Below are positions 53,001-62,000 of a DNA stretch of 64,000 nucleotides, piece by piece. The translations under genes and the position numbers were made by a program. The first letter of the stretch is position 1. Each line of letters opens with the position of its first letter. This DNA comes from Nematostella vectensis (Eukaryota; Cnidaria; Anthozoa; Actiniaria; Edwardsiidae), in contig NC_064048.1 of assembly GCF_932526225.1 (NCBI RefSeq), forward strand, positions 647,340 through 711,339, in the 5' to 3' direction. The notes beneath the pieces are model-generated. The model made no database searches. It had not been told where the DNA came from and saw nothing but the letters and a program-made list of their open reading frames with translations.

Positions 53001-56000
53001 CCCAATTAGGGTACCCACGGGCGGGGTTTGTCTCGAATGGGTGGGGAATATTATAGCGTCCGACACCTGTTTCATCTTGAGGAAGCATGAACTTTGTGTT
53101 TGTACGTTGATTTGTAACGTAGCGCTCATTGACAGAATCGAGATCATTATAATTCCGTGAATCTTGTTGCTCTAGGGAATTTGAGAACACATTATTGTAA
53201 TTCCTTGAATCTTGTTGGTCTGGGGAAGTTGAAGGTTCATTATTGTAATTCTTTGAATCTTGTTGCTCTGGGGAAGTTAAAGGTCCATTTTTGTAATTAT
53301 TTGAATCTTGTTGGTCTGGGGGAGTTAGAGGTCCATTATTGTAATTCCTTGAATCTTGTTGGTCGGCGGAGTTGAATGCTGCATTGTTAAAATTCTGGGA
53401 AATCTGTTTAGGATATTCCTTATTTCCTTCTATGGTACTACCAGGATTTGATTGCTCTGGAGTCAAAGAGAAAAGGGGTTGGTTCTGGTTGAGTTGCATT
53501 GAAACACTGGCGCCATCATTCAAAGGCGGATTCATGTTAACACTATTAAAACTAGGAATTCCTTGGCCAAATATGGAGCGCGAAGGTTGCGGTGCTGTGT
53601 AAGAATTTGGAGAATCATTTGATAGCTGAGATGTTTGAAGTGTGGACGATTCTAACGATGGCGATGGTAAACGTGGCTCGGAATGTGGTTGTGAGGATGG
53701 AGATGGTTGTTGCAATGATGTTGATGATGGTGAAGAGAGGAAAGTTGACTGTGATGATGATGATGGCAACGAGTACTCGGGTGGTGATGGTGATTGCATA
53801 GATTGCTGCGGAAGCGAGGACGTGATCGATAATGATGACGTCGACAGCTCCTCGGTGGACGATGAGTGCGGTGCCCCATGTGGTGAAGAGGGCGATAAAG
53901 ACGAAGTCAGTGCAGATGATGACATTTCTTCGGTCGTCGATGAAGAGTGTGGATCGTGCTGGGATAATGATAGGGATGGAAAGGATGATGACGATGATGA
54001 TGTTGTTGTTCCTGGTGGTGACGCCGACGATGATGCCGATGACAATCTCGATGATAATGATGGAAAAGACGATGACAAAGAAGACCATGAAGGAATATGC
54101 GATGCCGAGGCTGTTGACTGCGATGCTAATGTGGATCCTATAGAAGATGACAGTGATGATACTTTCTGAATCGGATGTAATGATGACAGCGAAATTGAAG
54201 ATGGCGGTGATGGTGATGACATGGCTTGCAAAGCCGAATCGTTGTCTGGCTCATCATTTTGAGTGTTTTGCTGTTTAGGTAATTGTAATGAAAAGGGTTT
54301 TCTGTCTGTAACTAATTGCGAACTCGAGGTCCCCTGTTCAAGCGATGACTCTGGTGAGGAAGATACGGATGTGTTATCTGAGGATGATGGTGACAATGGT
54401 GGTTGTCTTTCTGATGATGATGGTGTGGGAGAGTTCTCGCTATAGGGTAAGGCTGATAGTGATTGTGTTTGCATAGTTGTTGGTGACGTTAGTGGCTCCG
54501 GTTGCTGGTCATTAGACTCCACTGCCTCTCCACTAGCTTCATCCTGTAGTGATGTGGTCTGTGTTCGTCCCGCCTCCTCTGACGGTTGCTGTGTATTTTT
54601 ATTTCCTCCTGGAGAAATCACCCTCGATGAGCTGCTCAGTAAAACGGGGAACGAGGAACCTGGGCTGAATGGAAAGACCAGAGGGCTATCATCCTGTACT
54701 GGGACGCCTGTTTGAACTGTATACGGTCTTACACCGTCTTTGAGCTTTTGTTCTATTCGTGCTCTTTCGGTCGCGTTTTCATCAACAACAGTATTTGAAG
54801 GATACCATCCTGCCTGGCCGAGTCCGGTGTAACCATTGCTTGGAATCTGATTCACTTGGTATTTTGGCAGCGGTTTGGTCATACTAGTCTCGTTTGACGT
54901 CGTTAAGTTGTCATTTAGATCTACAAGTTTCTCTAAGTCGTTATCTAGACTTGCGTCATTGCTAAAAGAGCAATTTCTTCCCTTGTTATTATCAAGAATA
55001 AACCCACTGTTATTGAAAGCACCTGGTTTAGGAAACTTAGCATCGCGGCTACGTGAATACTCCGGCCCCGAAAACCACACTTGTCCCCCCTCCCCACTAT
55101 ACGAATTCTGTGGCGAATATGATTGATCTGCAACCAAATTCGATGTCCTATCATATCCCTTGTTAATATAACTGCTATAAGTCTTAGAATCCAAATTCTG
55201 TGTTAATGGAATTTGTTTTGTGTAATGTATGAACTGGCTCTTTTTGGTATTGCTAGAATAATGGCTGTTATTCTGTTGTTGTGAGGTCGTTGCTGGGACC
55301 AGCTTTATAAAATTACCGTCCTTGTCAGTCAGTGCAGTTTCTTTTTGGGGTGACGAACCTATGAATGATTTTCTTCCTCCTGGTTGGTCAGCGTAGATGT
55401 TTCCCTGTGATTGGTAGCCTGAGTTGCTTGCACCTGATTGGCTCCTGAACAAACCCGACGAGCCTGGCGGATTTCTACTTGACGGCACACTAGATTGGCC
55501 AGCGTTGTAGCCTGCTTGACTGGATTTGTAGCTCAGAGGCGGCGAGCCTAGGTCTGATTGACTTCTCGTCGAGCCAGTTTGACTGGAAAGGTAGTTACTT
55601 GGTTGGCTATTAAATGATGATGATTGATTTGGTTGATAGTTTTGGTAGTTGCTAGAGGCATGATTGCCATCGGTAGAACTACTGCCTGAGTAACCATAAT
55701 TTTGAAACTTCGGCAATTGGCCATTTGTTGCCGACTTCATACTTTTGTCCTTCTCTGCGGATACAGAAGCTAAGTTCGTTTGCTCCGCGTTACTATAGCT
55801 TTTATAAAATCCTGGAGTTGATGTAGTATTGTTTTGACTATTTGTAGATTGGCTTCTTAGAATATTTCCTCGCTGAAAACTTGCTTCCAAGCTCAGCAAA
55901 TCTCCTCCTCTACTGTTTCCTTTGTTGGAACTCATATCTCCGTTTGCGTTGTCCGGCTTGTAGTAAAATGATTGGCTATTAGCAAAATTAATCAACGGAG

Positions 56001-59000
56001 AGTTGGCAGCGATTTCGCTGGAAGGTACAAGTGAAGGCATTTCTGGGGAACTCTGCGGTAAACCCTTACCATTGTTAAGCTTCTTTGTTGTACTCGCTTG
56101 CTCGACGCCTTTTAGTAATGGAGGAAGATTAGCCGCTCCCTCCGTCCCATGGTGCAATTGGGGGAGAGTCTCGATATTATTATAAATCAAAGGTGGTAAA
56201 TTAGCCGAGTTATCCTTTCCGTGATTCAACGGGGGCAGTAAGGACGACTCTATCCCATGATTCAAAGGGGGTAGATTTGCAGCAGCAGCGTTTCCCTGGT
56301 TTAGGAGGGGTAATTCCATCCCTTGATTCAATAGAGGTAGATTTCCAGCATTTTCAATCCCGTGATTCAACGGGGGTAGATTCCCGGCATTTTCAACTTC
56401 ATGGTTCAACGGGGGTAGACTTCCGGCATTTTCATCACCCTGATTTGAAGGCGAATTTCCATTCCGATAATTCACAAGGGGCTGACTTGCGACGCCGGCT
56501 TGTTGCGTTAAAGGGTTTGCTTGGTTCAAGGGCGGCAAGTATGACGACGAAGACTGGTCAGCGGCAATTCCAAATGATGGAGTCCCGTCCGTTTGTGGAT
56601 TACCTATGAGAAAAGTATTAAAAAGTTGTATCCCTTTTTACTTGATAAATAAAACCATATATTTAGCTGGCTAGAGCGAATTCTAAGCTAATACAGTAAT
56701 GATTGTTACGATACTGTGAGCACGCGAGACGAGACTGGAAGAGAAGTAACAAGGATTTAAACGTCATAATAGCAGGAAATAGTTATATAGTTTACACATT
56801 TGCTTTTGAGTAAAGAAGTTGAAATAGTCGTTTAGAATTACTAAGGACAGTCCCATAAAATCCATCAAAGATTCGTATTTTATATTTATCTTCTATTCAT
56901 TTATATTAATGTTGAAGGAATGGAATGCGCAGATAGCAGTCATACTGTACTTACAGAAAGGAGGCGCGCGATGCATCTTGGTTAGTCTTCGTCGGGTTAG
57001 TATGTGATAATAAGTGTCACATAGACGATGCTTGGAAGTCACGACACAAAACGCTTAAGGTTGATTTATCTTAGTTTTAGAGTACATTATCACTGAATTA
57101 CTAAAAAATTAGAAAGTTGATAAATAGACGCTAACACGTTCTATTTGTCTAAGATATGAGAATTCATAATATTATTTTCTATTGTGTCTTGTTTACTCCG
57201 CTGCTTACCAAATTTTTTTATGCATCATTTTTAGTTTAATTTGCTTACACACAAAAGCATAAGCTACACACATTACGGCATGGTTGAGTAGAAGGAACGG
57301 GAAGAAGGAATGCACAGGTCACAAAATAAATGTTCTTAAAACAGTAACTGCAATCACAGTGCCAACACAGAATGCCCTTATAGAAAGCATAGCAAAATCA
57401 GTCAGTTAACGTCTGTCGTTGTGGGGAATCAGAGTGGCAAGACTAAAAGAATTACCAAAGTCATTCAAGCGGGGTATAAGTAAAATAAATTGTCACAGCT
57501 ACTTTTTCTCTAAGCCTCGAAGTCCATGTTGAGTTGGCCTGGCTACCCTTAATCTGAAAATCCTTTGATGTGACAATGCTGCTTTGTTATTGCTTTATCT
57601 ATCTGTTTTGTAAAATGGGTACAATTCAACAGTTTCTTAAGTGTATTTTTTTTATTAATGACTACGCGTTTTCTGTGAAGAAGGACGTTGTTCTAAGAAA
57701 AGCATCTTTATCGCTCTGCAGGTAATCATTTCTAAACATACCGCCTTCTGTTTTATCTTTGTTCTTGGCAACATCACTCTTCTTTGGGATCTTCCCGGAT
57801 ATCTCAACTTCCGGTGTCAATTTCGCCTGTACTGTGCTTGGTAACCGCCCCATGGAGTACCGCGATGATAGAGAGCCCGCGGTCAGATCGTCAGCGTCGT
57901 GTTGATAGTCAGCATCAGGATCGCGGCCTGTGACGGCGTTATCGAAAAACGAGCCGCCCCTGTCTTGACTTGTTTCTTTGAAATAAGTAAAAAAAAAATA
58001 GCGTAAAAAATATATTCTTTCAAAAGTCGTCATTTGTATTTTAAGGCCCAGCTGGTAGCCCTCGTCATGGGTCGATTTTCTCCATTTTCTAAATATGTTT
58101 GTAACGCCTGCTCCACAACAAAGCGCTTTTCGCCCTCTTTATTGAAGCAGAATGGAAACAAAACAACACCATCATGACATTCTTTCGCGAGGCTCAAATG
58201 TGTGGCATTTACCTTCAGATGCGGCGCTTTCTGAGACGAGATCGGATCCCTGTTCTTTTCCTTCAATGGTGGTTGAAGGCCCTGAAACATCAAACACATT
58301 AGAAAGGAAATGATATTCACCAATAGCCTCAGCTTTGAGAGAGTGGCGCTGTTTGTATGGGGCTTAAAGGGGCATTATCACGGTGAAGAGTGATTTTAGC
58401 GTCATTTAGGCAATCTGAAAAACAGTACAAATCATGCGGAATAATTGAAATATCGACCCAGGTTTATTTAATGACCTTTGATCTTTCAGATAAATACGAT
58501 ATTTTGGTTCAAACGCCTTACATCGAGCGGATGGAAATGGATAAAAAATAGTACTTTAAGGTTTCGGAACAGGCTGTACCTTTACTCAAACTAGATCCTT
58601 CGCATAAAATCTATTTTACGGAGAATTTGTTCATTTCTATTTATTACAAATGGGCGAAGTATTCAGGGAGATTTTACATTGTTTTGTTACACACTTTTTC
58701 ATATTTTATTAAACTTTCTTAGAACAAGCGTGCGAGTATCCCTTTAATGCTGGTTAATATTGGCGCTGTTTGTACAAGGCTCAATGCTGGTTGATATTGG
58801 CGCTGTTTGTATGGGGCTTAATACTGGTTGATAATGGCGCTGTTTGTATGGGGCTAAATGCTGGTTGATATTGAGGCTGTTTGTATGGGGCATAATGCTG
58901 GTTGATGTTGGCGCTGTTTGTGCGGGGCTTAATGCTGGTTGATATTGAGGCTGTTTGTATGGGGCATAATGCTGGTTGATGTTGGCGCTGTTTGTGCGGG

Positions 59001-62000
59001 GCTTAATGCTGGTTGATATTGAGGCTGTTTGTATGGTGCTTAATGCTGGTTGATATTGGCGCTGTTTGTATAGGGCTTAATGCTGGTTGATACTGGCGCT
59101 GTTTGTATGGGGTTTAATGCTGGTTGATATTGCACTGTTTGTATGGTGCTTAATGCTGGTTGATATTGAGGCTGTTTGTATGGTGCTTAATGCTGGTTGA
59201 TATTGGCGCTGTTTGTATAGGGCTTAATGCTGGTTGATACTGGCGCTGTTTGTATGGGGCTTAATGCTGGTTGATATTGAGGCTGTTTGTATGGTGCTTA
59301 ATGCTGGTTGATATTGGCGCTGTTTGTATAGGGCTTAATGCTGGTTGATATTGGCGCTGTTTGTATGGGGCTTAATGCTGGTTGATGTTGGAGCTGTTTG
59401 TATGGTGCTTAATGCTGGTTGATGTTGGAGCTGTTTGTATGGTGCTTAATGCTGGTTGATATTGAGGCTGTTTTTATGGGGCTTGATGCTGGTTGATATT
59501 GGCGGTGTTTGTATGGGGCTTGATGCTGGTTGATGTTGGCGCTGTTTGTATAAGGCTTCATGCTGGTTGATAATGGCGCTGTTTGTATGGGGCTAAATGC
59601 TGGTTGATATTGAGGCTGTTTGTATGGGGCTTGATGCTGGTTGATATTGAGGCTGTTTGTATGGTGCTTAATGCTGGTTGATATTGGCGCTGTTTGTATG
59701 GGGCTAAATGCTGGTTGATATTGAGGCTGTTTGTGTGGGGCTTAATGCTGGTTGATATTGCACTGTTTGTATGGTGCTTAATGCTGGTTGATATTAAGGC
59801 TGTTTGTATGGTGCTTAATGCTGGTTGATATTGGCGCTGTTTGTATAGGGCTTAATGCTGGTTGATACTGGCGCTGTTTGTATGGGGTTTAATGCTGGTT
59901 GGTATTGCACTGTTTGTATGGTGCTTAATGCTGGTTGATATTGAGGCTGTTTGTATGGTGCTTAATGCTGGTTGATATTGGCGCTGTTTGTATGGGGCTT
60001 AATGCTGGTTGATATTGAGGCTGTTTGTATAGGGCTTAATGCTGGTTGATATTGGCGCTGTTTGTATGGGGCTTAATGCTGGTTGATATTGGCGCAGTTT
60101 GTATGGGGCTTAATGCTGGTTGATATTGGCGCTGTTTGTATGGGGCTTAATGCTGGTTGATGTTGGCGCTCTTTGATGCTGGTTGATGTTGGCGCTGTTT
60201 GTATGGGGATTGATGCTGGTTGATATTGACGCTGTTTGTATGGGGATTGATGCTGGTTGATATTGGCGCTGTTTGTACGGGGCTTGATGCTGGTTGATAT
60301 TGGCGCTGTTTGTATAGGGCTTAATGCTTGTTGATATTGGCGCTGTTTGTACGAGGTTTGATGCTGGTTGATATTTGCGACAATTGTACGGGGCTTGTTG
60401 CTGGTTGATATTGAGGCTGTTTGTATGGGGCATAATGCTGGTTGATGTTGGCGCTGTTTGTACGGGGCTTGATGCTGGTTGATATTGGCGCTGTTTGTAT
60501 GGGGCTTAATGCTGGTTGATACTGGCGCTGTTTGTATGGGGTTTAATGCTGGTTGGTATTGCACTGTTTGTATGGTGCTTAATGCTGGTTGATATTGAGG
60601 CTGTTTGTATGGTGCTTAATGCTGGTTGATATTGGCGCTGTTTGTATGGGGCTTAATGCTGGTTGATATTGAGGCTGTTTGTATAGGGCTTAATGTTGGT
60701 TGATATTGGCGCTGTTTGTATGGGGCTTAATGCGGGTTGATATTGGCGCTGTTTGTATAGGGCTTAATGCTGGTTGATATTGGCGCAGTTTGTATAGGGC
60801 TTAATGCTGGTTGATGTTGGCGCTCTTTGATGCTGGTTGATGTTGGCGCTGTTTGTATGGGGATTGATGCTGGTTGATATTGACGCTGTTTGTATGGGGA
60901 TTGATGCTGGTTGATATTGGCGCTGTTTGTACGGGGATTGATGCTGGTTGATATTGGCGCTGTTTGTATGGGGCTTGATGCTGGTTGATGTTGGCGCTGT
61001 TTGTATGGGGCTTAATGCTGGTTGATATTGGCGCTGTTTGTATGGGGCTTGATGCTGGTTGATATTGGCGCTGTTTGTATGGGGCTTGATGCTGGTTGAT
61101 ATTGGCGCTGTTTGTATGGGGATTAATGTTGGTTGATATTGGCGCTGTTTGTATGGGGCTCAATGCTGGTTGATGTTGGCGCTCTTTGTATGGGGATTGA
61201 TGCTGGTTGATATTGGCGCTGTTTGTATGGGGATTGATGCTGGTTGATATTGGCGCTGTTTGAATGGGGCTTAATGCTGGTTGATATTGGCGCTGTTTGT
61301 ATGGGGCTTAATGCTGGTTGATATTGACGCTGTTTGTATGGGGCTTAATGCTGGTTGATGTTGGCGCTCTTTGTATGGGGATTGATGCTGGTTGATATTG
61401 ACGCTGTTTGTATGGGGATTGATGCTGGTTGATATTGACGCTGTTTGTATGGGGATTGATGCTGGTTGATATTGGCGCTGTTTGTACGGGGCTTGATGCT
61501 GGTTGATATTGGCGCTGTTTGTATAGGGCTTAATGCTTGTTGATATTGGCGCTGTTTGTACGAGGTTTGATGCTGGTTGATATTTGCGACAATTGTACGG
61601 GGCTTGTTGCTGGTTGATATTGACGCTGTTTGTATGGGGCTTAATGCTGGTTGATATTGGCGCTGTTTGTATGGGGCTTGATGCTGGTTGATATTGGCGC
61701 TGTTTGTATGGTGCTTAATGCTGGTTGATATTGCACTGTTTGTATGGTGCTTAATGCTGGTTGATATTGCACTGTTTGTATGGGGCTTAATGCTGGTTGA
61801 TATTGGCGCTATTTGTATGGGGCTCAATGCTGGTTGATATTGGCGCTGTTTGTATGGGGCTTAATGCTGGTTGATATTGGCGCTGTTTGTATGGGGCTTA
61901 ATGCTGGTTGATATTGGCGCTATTTGTATGGGGCTCAATGCTGGTTGATGTTGGCGCTGTTTGTATGGGGCTTGATGCTGGTTGATATTGGCGCTATTTG

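Noticed and set aside
53642-54169. Asp-rich plus-strand frame
   Set aside because: It is the antisense of the Ser-run region of exon 4 (tcatca codons read as gat).
58030-58323. 97-codon frame MVNIISFLMCLMFQGLQ... as a start exon with signal peptide
   Set aside because: The leader is intronic sequence before a good acceptor, and the phase 1 frame of exon 2 joins its neighbours on both sides while this frame does not.
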